Origin: JADFQT01 sp047516825
GTDB taxonomy: Bacteria; Chloroflexota; Dehalococcoidia; Lucifugimonadales; UBA3495
Assembly (NCBI GenBank): GCA_047516825.1
Contig: JAKZUA010000269.1
Coordinates: 1-7,714, forward strand
Direction: 5' to 3'
DNA length: 7,714 nucleotides
The notes beneath the pieces are model-generated. The model worked only from the letters and a program-made list of their open reading frames with translations. It was not told the origin of the DNA and did no database searches. This document shows positions 1 to 6,583 of this stretch, piece after piece; position 1 is the stretch's first letter, and each line of letters opens with the position of its first letter. Both the position numbers and the translations under genes were made by a program.

Positions 1-31
1 GCCACACGGCCGCGTTATAGACAAAGGGTCA
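1..31 (-). promoter_or_regulatory. Candidate bacterial SECIS hairpin (truncated by window edge)
   Basis: Bacterial selenocysteine insertion needs a hairpin just 3' of the UGA, with a short apical loop, a G at the start of the loop, and the loop roughly 16-37 bases after the UGA. Counting bases after the TGA on the minus strand, bases 19-21 (GCC) pair with 26-28 (GGC) around the loop GUGU at 22-25, so the loop opens with G at an acceptable distance. Bases 16-18 (GCG) would need partners that lie beyond the window. Three visible base pairs are weak evidence alone; the call rests mainly on the protein context. Confidence 0.3.
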
Positions 32-70
32 ACGGAAATCGTAGTAGGTGGTAAACTTGGGGTCTGCCAT
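1..70 (-). CDS. DsbA/Rv2466c-type thioredoxin-fold protein, 5' end only, with in-frame TGA at the active-site Cys position (candidate selenoprotein)
   Basis: The gene starts at ATG 70-68 and runs off the left edge of the window. Translation gives MADPKFTTYYDFR, then TGA (31-29), then PFVYNAAVW. The stretch YYDFR-x-PFVYNAAVW fits the N-terminal strand and active-site helix of DsbA-family proteins, particularly the Rv2466c-like branch (…LCPWCWITSRW): aromatic strand, nucleophilic Cys, Pro, two variable residues, aromatic, helix ending in Trp. The TGA stands exactly at the nucleophilic Cys. The second Cys of CPxxC is Val here, so the motif would be U-P-F-V, a one-centre redox site. GGAGGTG at 81-75 lies four bases before the ATG, and a promoter lies at 137-109, so the short frame is built for expression. 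I infer a selenocysteine codon; a nonsense mutation (Cys TGC/TGT to TGA) or a sequencing error is the alternative. Only 28 bases after the TGA are visible, so neither the rest of the fold nor a complete SECIS can be confirmed. Confidence 0.62.
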
Positions 71-74
71 CCCG

Positions 75-81
75 CACCTCC
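75..81 (-). promoter_or_regulatory. Ribosome binding site of the DsbA-like gene
   Basis: GGAGGTG on the minus strand is separated from ATG 70-68 by four bases (CGGG). This near-perfect Shine-Dalgarno supports that ATG as a real start although the frame reaches TGA after only 13 codons. Confidence 0.7.
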
Positions 82-108
82 AAACCTGCTTTTTGGCTGG
101 TAAGCTAA

Positions 109-137
109 ATTGTAGCATAGCGCCGTCGCCCGGCCAA
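109..137 (-). promoter_or_regulatory. Sigma70-type promoter for the DsbA-like gene
   Basis: Minus-strand -35 TTGGCC (137-132), a 17-base spacer, and -10 TACAAT (114-109). The start of transcription would fall near 102, giving a leader of about 32 bases that contains the GGAGGTG site. It is divergent from the promoter of the nucleotidyltransferase gene. Confidence 0.6.
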
Positions 138-246
138 GAACCGGACGCCTTGAAATGAGCACAACCTGGCCGCAGCCGCCGGCCCATCCGGGCGGGTCCA
201 CCCGAGGCAACCGGGGACCTGGAGCCGGGGACGGCGGTCCGCGTCA

Positions 247-255
247 TGCTATACT
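247..255 (+). promoter_or_regulatory. Extended -10 promoter for the nucleotidyltransferase operon
   Basis: TGCTATACT gives an extended -10 (TG at 247-248, one base, then TATACT at 250-255). No good -35 lies at 17 bases; the position is taken by a copy of CCGGGGAC (225-232), which is repeated at 211-218, a 14-base period that could be an activator site. Transcription would begin near 262 and include the AGGAGGG at 275-281. Confidence 0.5.
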
Positions 256-274
256 ACCGCCGGCAAGGACCGGC

Positions 275-291
275 AGGAGGGACCGGCTACG
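275..291 (+). promoter_or_regulatory. Strong ribosome binding site followed by an in-frame ACG (possible true start of the nucleotidyltransferase)
   Basis: AGGAGGG (275-281) is followed after seven bases by ACG (289-291), in frame with the nucleotidyltransferase and with no stop between. Reading from there adds 22 residues (T/M-PQQRHIADFETAIESSFGD…) before the TTG at 355. The TTG has no visible Shine-Dalgarno. Two copies of GGACCGGC (267-274, 280-287) flank the site. Either translation starts at a rare ACG, or an ancestral ATG has changed by one base. The spacing is seen directly; use of ACG is inference. Confidence 0.4.
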
Positions 292-354
292 CCCCAGCAG
301 CGGCACATAGCAGATTTCGAAACGGCCATTGAGTCCAGCTTTGGCGACAGCGGA

Positions 355-1572
355 TTGGCCGTTTTCCAAAATCTGCGACGACTGGCCTTGAAAAATTCCT
401 GGAGGGTTTATCTCGTAGGAGGACCGGTCCGGGACGTCCTTCTGAATCTGACGATTAAAGACCTGGACTTTGGCGTGGAAGGGGACGCCCCGGTCTTGGC
501 CCAGCAGCTGGCTGATGGACTAGGGGGAAGGGTGGTAACCCACCCCAGGTTCATGACCGCTTCCCTGGTCCTGCCGGATTTGCGGGCCGATTTGGTCACC
601 GCTCGACGGGAAGTCTATCCCCGTCCGGGAGATCTGCCCCGGGTTTTTCCCGGCTCGGTTTCGGAAGACCTGTCCCGCCGGGATTTTTCGATTAACGCCT
701 TGGCCCTTCCCTTGGGGGAGGAAGCGCCCCAGATTTTGGACCCGGAAGGGGGGTTGGCCGACCTGGATGCCGGCCTAGTCAGGGTTCTCCACGAAAGAAG
801 CCTCCGGGATGACCCAACGCGCCTGCTCCGAGCGGCCCGCTACGAGCAGCGGCTGGACTTCGAGCTGGAGGGTCAGACCCGCCGCTGGTTAGCCGATGCG
901 GTGGCCAAAGGCTTCCTGGCAAGAGTCTCCGGAGATAGAATCAGGCACGAGCTGGCGAGAACATTCGAGGAGAAGCAGCCCCGGCGCGCTCTGCGCCGCG
1001 CCGCCGGGCTGGGAGTGCTGGCGGCCATCCACCCGGCGTGGGGAGAGGACGTACTTGCAGCGGAGGCGCTTGGCGATGCCTTCCTTGATTGGGAGACACC
1101 CGATGGGGCGGCAGACCAGGATTCCCTAATGTACTTAGCCGCACTTGTCTATCATTTCTCCCCAGCTCAGGGAGAAACCCTAATTCGCCGGCTTAACATG
1201 CCCAGGGGATGGTCGCGGGTGGTGCGGGATACCATACATCTGAAGGGCATCGAGTCTCGGTTAGCGAAAGAGGCGTTGCCACCCTCCCAGATATACCACC
1301 TCTTGCAATCCCTATCACCGGTTGCCGTCAGAGCCGCTGCCAAGATCACCCCATCGCAACGCGCGTCTGAGGCGATGAATCAGTTTCTCGATAATTTGCG
1401 GGGAGTCGTGCCGCGCCTCACGGGAAGTGACCTGATCTCCCTGGGCGTGGCCGCCGGTCCCCTGGTAAGCCAGATCCTGGAGCGGCTGCGGGACCGCAGG
1501 CTGGATGGCATGGTTGACTCGGCGGAGGGCGAGCGGCGCTGGGTGTTGGATTATCTGCAAGCTGGAGAATAA
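355..1572 (+). CDS. cca: Class II CCA-adding enzyme / poly(A) polymerase family nucleotidyltransferase
   Basis: The protein belongs to the family that adds or repairs the 3' CCA of tRNA (or adds poly(A) in some relatives) in the cytoplasm without a nucleic acid template. In the 405-residue form, the nucleotide-binding VGGPVRD is at 21-27, the metal-binding DLDF (D36, D38) at 36-39, a probable third acid at D79 (ADLVTARRE), the signature RRDFSINALAL at 108-118, and the neck motif DDPTRLLRAARYEQRLDF at 152-169. The C-terminal half is helical; no clear HD phosphohydrolase motif is seen. Length is normal for compact class II enzymes. Coordinates start at the first conventional codon, TTG 355, but the frame is open upstream and the only good Shine-Dalgarno serves an ACG at 289, so the N-terminus may be 22 residues longer. 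It is first in a two-gene run with the oxidoreductase at 1579. Family is firm; CCA-adding rather than A-adding or CC-adding specificity is not settled by the motifs alone. Confidence 0.9.
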   Translation: MAVFQNLRRLALKNSWRVYLVGGPVRDVLLNLTIKDLDFGVEGDAPVLAQQLADGLGGRVVTHPRFMTASLVLPDLRADLVTARREVYPRPGDLPRVFPGSVSEDLSRRDFSINALALPLGEEAPQILDPEGGLADLDAGLVRVLHERSLRDDPTRLLRAARYEQRLDFELEGQTRRWLADAVAKGFLARVSGDRIRHELARTFEEKQPRRALRRAAGLGVLAAIHPAWGEDVLAAEALGDAFLDWETPDGAADQDSLMYLAALVYHFSPAQGETLIRRLNMPRGWSRVVRDTIHLKGIESRLAKEALPPSQIYHLLQSLSPVAVRAAAKITPSQRASEAMNQFLDNLRGVVPRLTGSDLISLGVAAGPLVSQILERLRDRRLDGMVDSAEGERRWVLDYLQAGE

Positions 1573-1578
1573 TTGTCT

Positions 1579-2616
1579 ATGAAAGCAGTGTATATCGAGA
1601 CCCACGGCGGGTCGGAGGTGCTAACCTATGGCGACCGCCCGGAACCTTCGATTCAGCCTGACCAGGTAAAAATCCGTGTGCGGGCCACCTCGCTGAATCG
1701 GTTGGACCTTTATACCCGGGACGGCGGCCGGGGGCTGCGCCGGGAGTTCCCGCCGCCCCTGATTCTGGGAGGCGACTGCGCCGGTGACGTGGTTGATGTG
1801 GGGCAAGCGGTGGAGGACCTGGCCCCAGGAGAACGGGTGGTGGTTAATCCCCGGATTAGCTGCAGCCGCTGCTCCGCCTGTGTCTCCGGAAGGGATGACC
1901 TGTGTGCCAGCTCTCGGTTTATGGGCAGCGCTGTAGACGGGAGCTACGCCGAATATGTGTCGGTTCCGGCGGTCAACGCCCACCGCCTGGGACCCGAGGT
2001 AACCTACCAGCAGGCGGCCGCGGTTCCGACCACTTTTTTGCCGGTGTGGAACATGCTGGTCCGGCGGGCGCAACTCCGGCCCTGGGAGACGGTTCTGGTG
2101 TTGTCCGCCTCGGCCGGTGTGGGCACCGCCGCCATTCAGGTCGCCAAGCGGGTCCTGGGTGCCCGGGTGATCGCGACCACCAGCACCCCGGAAAAAGCGG
2201 CTCAGGCCCGGGAGTGGGGCGCCGATGAGGTGATCAACTACAAGGAAGAGGACATGGGCGAGCGGGTGAAATTCTTGACCGGCGGGCAGGGAGTTGATGT
2301 GGTGGTGGATCATGTGGGCGCCGATTTCTTCAGCGCGGCCTTCAACTCGCTGCGCCCGGGAGGAAGGTACACCATTTGCGGCGCCACCACCGGCCTGCGC
2401 GCCGAGCTGCATTTGGGACTGCTCTTCACTCGCCAAATAGAGGTGTATGGCGCCTTCATGGGGACCAAGAATGACATGAGCCAGATAGTCGAGGTCTTGA
2501 ACCGGGGCATGATCCGTCCCGCTATCCACCAGACCTTCGCCCTGGAAAATGCGGCCCAGGCTCATCGCGCCATGGAGGAGACCAACTTCTTCGGCAAGCT
2601 GCTGCTGGAGCCCTAA
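1579..2616 (+). CDS. Zinc-binding medium-chain dehydrogenase / quinone oxidoreductase-type protein
   Basis: A cytoplasmic MDR-superfamily oxidoreductase that probably uses NAD(P)H to reduce a quinone, enone or aldehyde; the substrate is unknown. From ATG 1579 it has 345 residues: GroES-like fold with GGDCAGDVVDVG at 64-75, a structural zinc lobe with C95, C98, C101 and C109, and a Rossmann nucleotide site at 176-187 (SASAGVGTAAIQ), with TSTPEK at 201-206 hinting at NADP(H). The usual catalytic zinc ligands are absent: there is no Cys around LNRLDLYTRDG (39-49) and no GHE motif, so it resembles quinone or crotonyl reductases that have kept structural zinc. MKAVYIETHGGSEVL is the typical family N-terminus. 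A TTG at 1573, two codons upstream, sits closer to GGAG (1564-1567) and could be used instead. It begins six bases after the nucleotidyltransferase stop, so it is probably co-transcribed, though no functional link is obvious. Confidence 0.92.
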   Translation: MKAVYIETHGGSEVLTYGDRPEPSIQPDQVKIRVRATSLNRLDLYTRDGGRGLRREFPPPLILGGDCAGDVVDVGQAVEDLAPGERVVVNPRISCSRCSACVSGRDDLCASSRFMGSAVDGSYAEYVSVPAVNAHRLGPEVTYQQAAAVPTTFLPVWNMLVRRAQLRPWETVLVLSASAGVGTAAIQVAKRVLGARVIATTSTPEKAAQAREWGADEVINYKEEDMGERVKFLTGGQGVDVVVDHVGADFFSAAFNSLRPGGRYTICGATTGLRAELHLGLLFTRQIEVYGAFMGTKNDMSQIVEVLNRGMIRPAIHQTFALENAAQAHRAMEETNFFGKLLLEP

Positions 2617-2640
2617 AGCGCGGGGACTCCCTTTCAGCCT

Positions 2641-3543
2641 CTAGCCGGCGGCTGATAAACGCGCCACCGGCCCGCGTGATTGAGATAGCGAGGTTTGCCG
2701 CTTTTCCAGCCTTCTTCCGTGGAAGAGATACTGCTGGGCATAGCCGGCGTAGCGGCCGAAGTGGCCGTGGGCCCACTCCAGCAGCACCCGGTCCGGCGGG
2801 GTTTTCTGGTCGGGGAAGTACCACTCGCGCAGGGCTCGCCTCACCCATACGTCAATGGGGAAGGCCTCCAATTTCTCCAGAGAGAAGACGGCAACGCAAT
2901 CGGCTATTTTGGGGCCGATGCCGGGACAAGCCATCAGCTCCTCCTTGGCCTCCTGGTAGGGCATCCGGACCAGGCTGGGCAAGTCCAGGATTCCTGCCAC
3001 TACCCGGCGGGTTGCCTGGTCCACGTAGGGGGCTCGAAAGCCCAGCCCCAGACGCCTCAACTCGATCTCACCGGCTTCCACCAGTTGGGCCGGAGTCGGG
3101 AAGGCGTGACGCACGTCGCCATCCAGCTCCAGGGCATCGCCGAAGCTGTTGGACATCCTTTCCATCACCTGGTGGATCCTTGGGATGTTGGAGTTGGCAG
3201 AGCAAATAAAGGCGATCAGGCATTCCCAGGGCTCCAACCGAAGCAGTCTCAGTCCATGGTAACGCCGCACCATGGCTGCCACCCGCTGGTCCCGTTCTAT
3301 CTCAGCGTATACGGCCTGGATGTCGTCATCCATCCGAAAGTACCGGTGAAGCATCGACGCTTGAGCGGCCTCCGAACCAGGCCCGCACCGGAACTCTACT
3401 CGGCCATCATCATCTTGCCGGATCTTTATAAAGGCGCCTTGAATCACTCCGGAGTACCAATCGCCCTCCCGGCGCCAGCGGTGGGCTTGCCCGCTTTCCA
3501 GGGTGGCGGCTAGGTCCAGGGGTTGGTCAACGTCCAGCAGCAT
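2641..3543 (-). CDS. ogg: OGG1-type 8-oxoguanine DNA glycosylase/AP lyase (HhH-GPD)
   Basis: This base-excision enzyme removes 8-oxoguanine and related oxidised purines from DNA and nicks the resulting abasic site. The 300-residue protein has the OGG1 layout: N-terminal domain with SGQAHRW at 17-23 (compare SGQSFRW in OGG1), the damage-strand loop ICSANSNIPRI at 113-123, the helix-hairpin-helix CPGIGPKIADC at 206-216 carrying the Schiff-base Lys K212, and PIDVWVRR at 229-236 with the catalytic Asp D231. AQQYLFH at 269-275 matches the C-terminal helix of OGG1. The presence of Lys and Asp predicts a bifunctional enzyme. The last 25 residues are a basic, Ser-rich tail without a recognisable motif. 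Its ATG (3543-3541) lies inside the end of the dinG gene, a 17-base overlap, and only a weak GAGAG precedes it, so it is probably translated by coupling. It ends 24 bases from the convergent oxidoreductase gene. Confidence 0.93.
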   Translation of the reverse strand: MLLDVDQPLDLAATLESGQAHRWRREGDWYSGVIQGAFIKIRQDDDGRVEFRCGPGSEAAQASMLHRYFRMDDDIQAVYAEIERDQRVAAMVRRYHGLRLLRLEPWECLIAFICSANSNIPRIHQVMERMSNSFGDALELDGDVRHAFPTPAQLVEAGEIELRRLGLGFRAPYVDQATRRVVAGILDLPSLVRMPYQEAKEELMACPGIGPKIADCVAVFSLEKLEAFPIDVWVRRALREWYFPDQKTPPDRVLLEWAHGHFGRYAGYAQQYLFHGRRLEKRQTSLSQSRGPVARLSAAG

Positions 3544-6391
3544 TGCTCTCTCGTATCCATTGGGCGGCCAGAGTGCCCACGGTGGCCTGGGTGCTGGGCT
3601 GCAAAGTGCAGGGAGGGATAGACTTGAGGAAGGCCTGGCCGTAGGAGCGTCCGGTAATGCGCTTGTCCAGTACCACCAAGGTACCCTTGTCGCCCTTGTT
3701 ACGTATCAGGCGGCCGATGCCCTGACGGAACCTGAGCACAGCCTGGGGCACCGAATATTGGTGAAAGGCGTCGGAATACTGGTCCGAGCGGGCCCTCACG
3801 ATGGGGTCGGTTGGTACCTGAAAAGGAAGCCGGGTCAAGACCAGCGCTTTCAGCACATCGCCGGAAAGGTCCACTCCCTCCCAGAAGCTACTGGTACCCA
3901 ACAATACGCTTTTCGGATTTTCACTGAAGCGCCGCAGCAGCTGTTGGGGCGAGCCGTCGATGCTCTGGGCCAAGACTTGAATGCCTTCCGCCATCAGCGA
4001 ATCGCGGATTTGCTGGCTGACTCCCCGCAGGGCGGCGTAAGAGGTGAAGAGGGCCATGGTCCGCCCATTGAGGGACTTGCCCAAGTCCACCAAAACTCGG
4101 GACATCGCAGCCAGATAACCGTCGGCCGAAGGCTGGGGCATATCCTCGGGTATCAGCAACAGGGCGGCCTTCTGATAGTCGAAGGGTGAGCCAACCAAAA
4201 GCTGATCGCTGTCCTCTGGGATCCCCAATCGCTCCCGCAGGTAGTCGAAGTTTCCCTGGGTCGCCAGCGTGGCGCTTGTGAACACCACCGAGTCTTTACG
4301 TGACAGTAGCTCCTCCTTAAGGGTGGTGCTCACTTCCAGGGGCGCGGAGTGAAAGACCAGTTCGCCCTTGTCTTGACCCCGGCCCGTCCCCCTGGCTATC
4401 CAGTGAATGTCCTGTTCACTGGGAGAGCCTAGGATGGCGCTTAGCCTACCCCTGAGTTGCTCCAGGTTGTCCTGGATGGTAGCTGCCTCCAGGGCCAGCG
4501 CTCCCTGGTCTTCAATGGCGGGCAGGTCCGTGCTCTCCAGAAATCGATACACCTGAGAAAGCCGTTGCGTTCCTTGAGTAAGCACCACGTCCACGTTTTC
4601 CCAAGCCAGCGACAGATCCTGCCAGCCCTGGTGGGAACGGAGCGCCGGAGTCAGCAGCAACTGGTCGTCGGATTGGGATTCCGCCAGCTGTTCCACAAAC
4701 CGCTCCCCAGCAGACCAGAGACGGGCCCAGGCTTCCCTGAGGCGGGGAGGGATGGCTTCGGCCTCCGAAAGGGCCAGGTCACTCTGCTGGCGGAGGCTGG
4801 AGGATAGGTCCTCCGCCAGCAGGGCCAGCCGCAGCTGATTAGTGAGCCGTCCCTGGGGTTCCAGCTCCTCATCCAGCTGCTCGGGCCCCACTTGAAATCC
4901 CAACTGTCGAGTAGCTTCGTCCTCTAGGTGGTGGGCTTCATCGACAATGAGATACTTGTATTCCGGAATCAGGCTACCGCCGTGGGCCAGGTCGGAAAGC
5001 AGCAAGGCATGGTTGACCACAATGATATGAGCCTGCTCCGCCCGTTCCCGGGCGCTGCGCAAAAAGCAGGCTCCGCCGTCTCGAAGGCCAGCGCACCAGG
5101 ACTTCTCTCCGGCGGAAACCCGGCTCCAGGTGAGGGCGTCGCGCCCCGACAGGTTGATCTCTCCCCGATCGCCGGAGGTTGTGTCTTGCAACCACACCGA
5201 GGTTTTTCCCAGCAAGCGGGCGTCGTCCACCGAGGGGTTCTCGCTACGGGCCAGGTAGCCCCAACGCCGCAAGCAAAGGTAATTGGCCCGCCCCTTCAAC
5301 GGGGCGGCCTTGATCAGGTCCTTTTCGACCAGGCCGGCCGATTCCAGCACCTGAGTCAGAGCGGGGATGTCCTTGGTAAGCAGCTGTTCCTGAAGATTGA
5401 TGGTATTGGTTGAGATGACCACGCGCTGGCCTTTGGAGGCGGCGAAGAGGGCCGCGGGGAGCAGGTAGGCCATGGATTTCCCCACGCCGGTGCCGCCTTC
5501 AACAATCAATTTCCGGCCCTGATAAATGGCCTGGGTCGTGGCCGCCAGCATCTCGGCCTGCTCGGGGCGGTTCTCAAATCCAGCGAAGGCTCGGTCAAAG
5601 GGCCCCCCCGGACTCAAGAGCCGGCTAATTTGGGTTTCATCCAGCGCCGCCAAATTGGAGTCGGGACGTCTTCGCTCCGGGCGTCCCAAGCGGGAGGAGA
5701 GATTTTCCAGGTCCAGTCCGCTCAGGCCAACCGACGAGGTCTCAACCTTGCCTTCGGGGGCAGACAATCCTCGGACGGACAATCCTCCCAGTAGGGAAGC
5801 GATGCCCCAGCGACTCTTGGTGGCCTGGTTAATGATGTAGGCTAGCAAGCCCGGGTCCAGGCTGGCCGCCTTTGCCAGCAGGTGCAGAAAGACTCCCTGG
5901 GTGGCCTTGGCGTCGCCCAGAGCCCGGTGGGGATCGCTATGCTTCACTCCCAAGAACCGGCTCAGGTAAACCAGCGAGTACTCGCTGCTGCGGGGCAGGA
6001 ACATGGAGGCCAGGTCCCAGGTGTCGTAGCTGGGATTGCCCAAGGGCAACCCGTGGGTCTCAAGGAAGCGAAGGTCGAAGGAGATGTTGTGCCCGATTAT
6101 TGGATAGGGACCCAGGAAGGCCTCCAGGTCGGCCATGACGGCGCTAAAAGGGGGCGCCCGGCGCACTTGCTGAGGAGAAATACCGGTCAGCCGTTGAATG
6201 AACTCCGGGATGGAACGTCCTGGGTTGATGAATGTCTGGAAGGAATCAATGGTCTCTTCCCCCTGGAACTTGACCGCCCCGACCTCGATGATGGTGTCTC
6301 GGGCGGCGTCCAACCCGGTGGTTTCCAAGTCCAACGCGACAAAGGTCTGTTCCAGCGGATTTCCTGCTGAGCTGATTTCTACCTGCATCAT
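3527..6391 (-). CDS. dinG: DnaQ-DinG fusion: 3'-5' exonuclease domain joined to XPD/DinG-family DNA helicase
   Basis: A 954-residue protein acting on DNA in repair or replication-conflict processing. Residues 15-180 are a DEDDh exonuclease: ALDLETTG (D21, E23), HNISFD (D106), HRALGD (H155, D160), all catalytic residues present. The helicase follows: GGTGVGKS at 299-306 (Walker A, K305), DEAH at 484-487, FTSATL at 704-709, GTSSFWEGVDLSG at 832-844 and QGIGRLIR at 890-897 (motif VI). Unlike Staphylococcus DinG, which has lost helicase function, the ATPase motifs look intact. In the iron-sulfur region only three cysteines are seen (C373, C433, C442), where XPD/DinG proteins normally have four, so the cluster may be incomplete or use another ligand. 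A TAG lies directly before ATG 6391, so the start cannot be further upstream; a second ATG follows at 6388. No good Shine-Dalgarno is present; initiation may be coupled to the small leader frame ending at 6388. The glycosylase gene overlaps its 3' end. Confidence 0.95.
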   Translation of the reverse strand: MMQVEISSAGNPLEQTFVALDLETTGLDAARDTIIEVGAVKFQGEETIDSFQTFINPGRSIPEFIQRLTGISPQQVRRAPPFSAVMADLEAFLGPYPIIGHNISFDLRFLETHGLPLGNPSYDTWDLASMFLPRSSEYSLVYLSRFLGVKHSDPHRALGDAKATQGVFLHLLAKAASLDPGLLAYIINQATKSRWGIASLLGGLSVRGLSAPEGKVETSSVGLSGLDLENLSSRLGRPERRRPDSNLAALDETQISRLLSPGGPFDRAFAGFENRPEQAEMLAATTQAIYQGRKLIVEGGTGVGKSMAYLLPAALFAASKGQRVVISTNTINLQEQLLTKDIPALTQVLESAGLVEKDLIKAAPLKGRANYLCLRRWGYLARSENPSVDDARLLGKTSVWLQDTTSGDRGEINLSGRDALTWSRVSAGEKSWCAGLRDGGACFLRSARERAEQAHIIVVNHALLLSDLAHGGSLIPEYKYLIVDEAHHLEDEATRQLGFQVGPEQLDEELEPQGRLTNQLRLALLAEDLSSSLRQQSDLALSEAEAIPPRLREAWARLWSAGERFVEQLAESQSDDQLLLTPALRSHQGWQDLSLAWENVDVVLTQGTQRLSQVYRFLESTDLPAIEDQGALALEAATIQDNLEQLRGRLSAILGSPSEQDIHWIARGTGRGQDKGELVFHSAPLEVSTTLKEELLSRKDSVVFTSATLATQGNFDYLRERLGIPEDSDQLLVGSPFDYQKAALLLIPEDMPQPSADGYLAAMSRVLVDLGKSLNGRTMALFTSYAALRGVSQQIRDSLMAEGIQVLAQSIDGSPQQLLRRFSENPKSVLLGTSSFWEGVDLSGDVLKALVLTRLPFQVPTDPIVRARSDQYSDAFHQYSVPQAVLRFRQGIGRLIRNKGDKGTLVVLDKRITGRSYGQAFLKSIPPCTLQPSTQATVGTLAAQWIRESNAAGR

Positions 6392-6504
6392 CTAGGGGCA
6401 ATAATCCTGCCCAGAAGTCCGTGCCCGGCAACCCGCCCAAGGATCTCCGAGATCGAGCTGCTGCTGAGGCTAAGAGCACCGGCCCGGAGTTCAAACAACC
6501 GCAT
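6388..6504 (-). CDS. Possible 38-codon leader peptide overlapping the dinG start
   Basis: A small frame starts at ATG 6504-6502 (MRLFELRAGALSLSSSSISE…) and ends …LGRIIAPR with a TGA at 6390-6388 that overlaps the dinG ATG as ATGA. It is directly preceded by GGGAGG on the minus strand; this is too close for the ATG but well spaced for an in-frame TTG at 6498-6496. The peptide is basic with a run of four Ser, and no homologue is recognised. The overlap and Shine-Dalgarno are seen; translation and coupling to dinG are inference. It could be a chance frame. Confidence 0.3.
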   Translation of the reverse strand: MRLFELRAGALSLSSSSISEILGRVAGHGLLGRIIAPR

Positions 6505-6525
6505 CCTCCCACCTACCCCCGCCAA

Positions 6526-6553
6526 TTTATTACCCCCTAGAGCCTGTGTTTAA
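6526..6553 (-). promoter_or_regulatory. Weak candidate promoter for the leader-dinG-ogg transcript
   Basis: Minus-strand TTTAAA (6553-6548), a 16-base spacer and TAATAA (6531-6526). Each box matches consensus at about four positions. It is placed sensibly, about 22 bases upstream of the leader frame at 6504, but the match is poor compared with the other promoters in this window. Confidence 0.25.
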
Positions 6554-6583
6554 AGATATCCAGGCATAGCATAATTCCCCGCA

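Noticed and set aside
29..247. 72-codon minus-strand open frame across the left intergenic region
   Set aside because: It contains the promoter and ribosome binding site of the DsbA-like gene and only its last 13 codons look like protein; the true start is ATG 70.
1621..2565. Long minus-strand frame of 314 codons opposite the oxidoreductase gene
   Set aside because: Antisense shadow of a GC-rich gene; low-complexity Gly/His/Arg-rich product and the plus-strand frame has clear MDR motifs.
2643..2653. Palindrome AGCCGGCGGCT between the convergent genes as a terminator
   Set aside because: The loop would be a single base, there is no U-tract, and it lies in the coding end of the glycosylase gene.
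2695..3513. Plus-strand frame of 272 codons opposite the glycosylase
   Set aside because: Mirror of the OGG1-like gene, which has all catalytic motifs; the antisense product shows no domain.
3503..4189. Plus-strand frame of 228 codons opposite the dinG 3' end
   Set aside because: Antisense of helicase motifs IV-VI; no independent start signal or recognisable domain.
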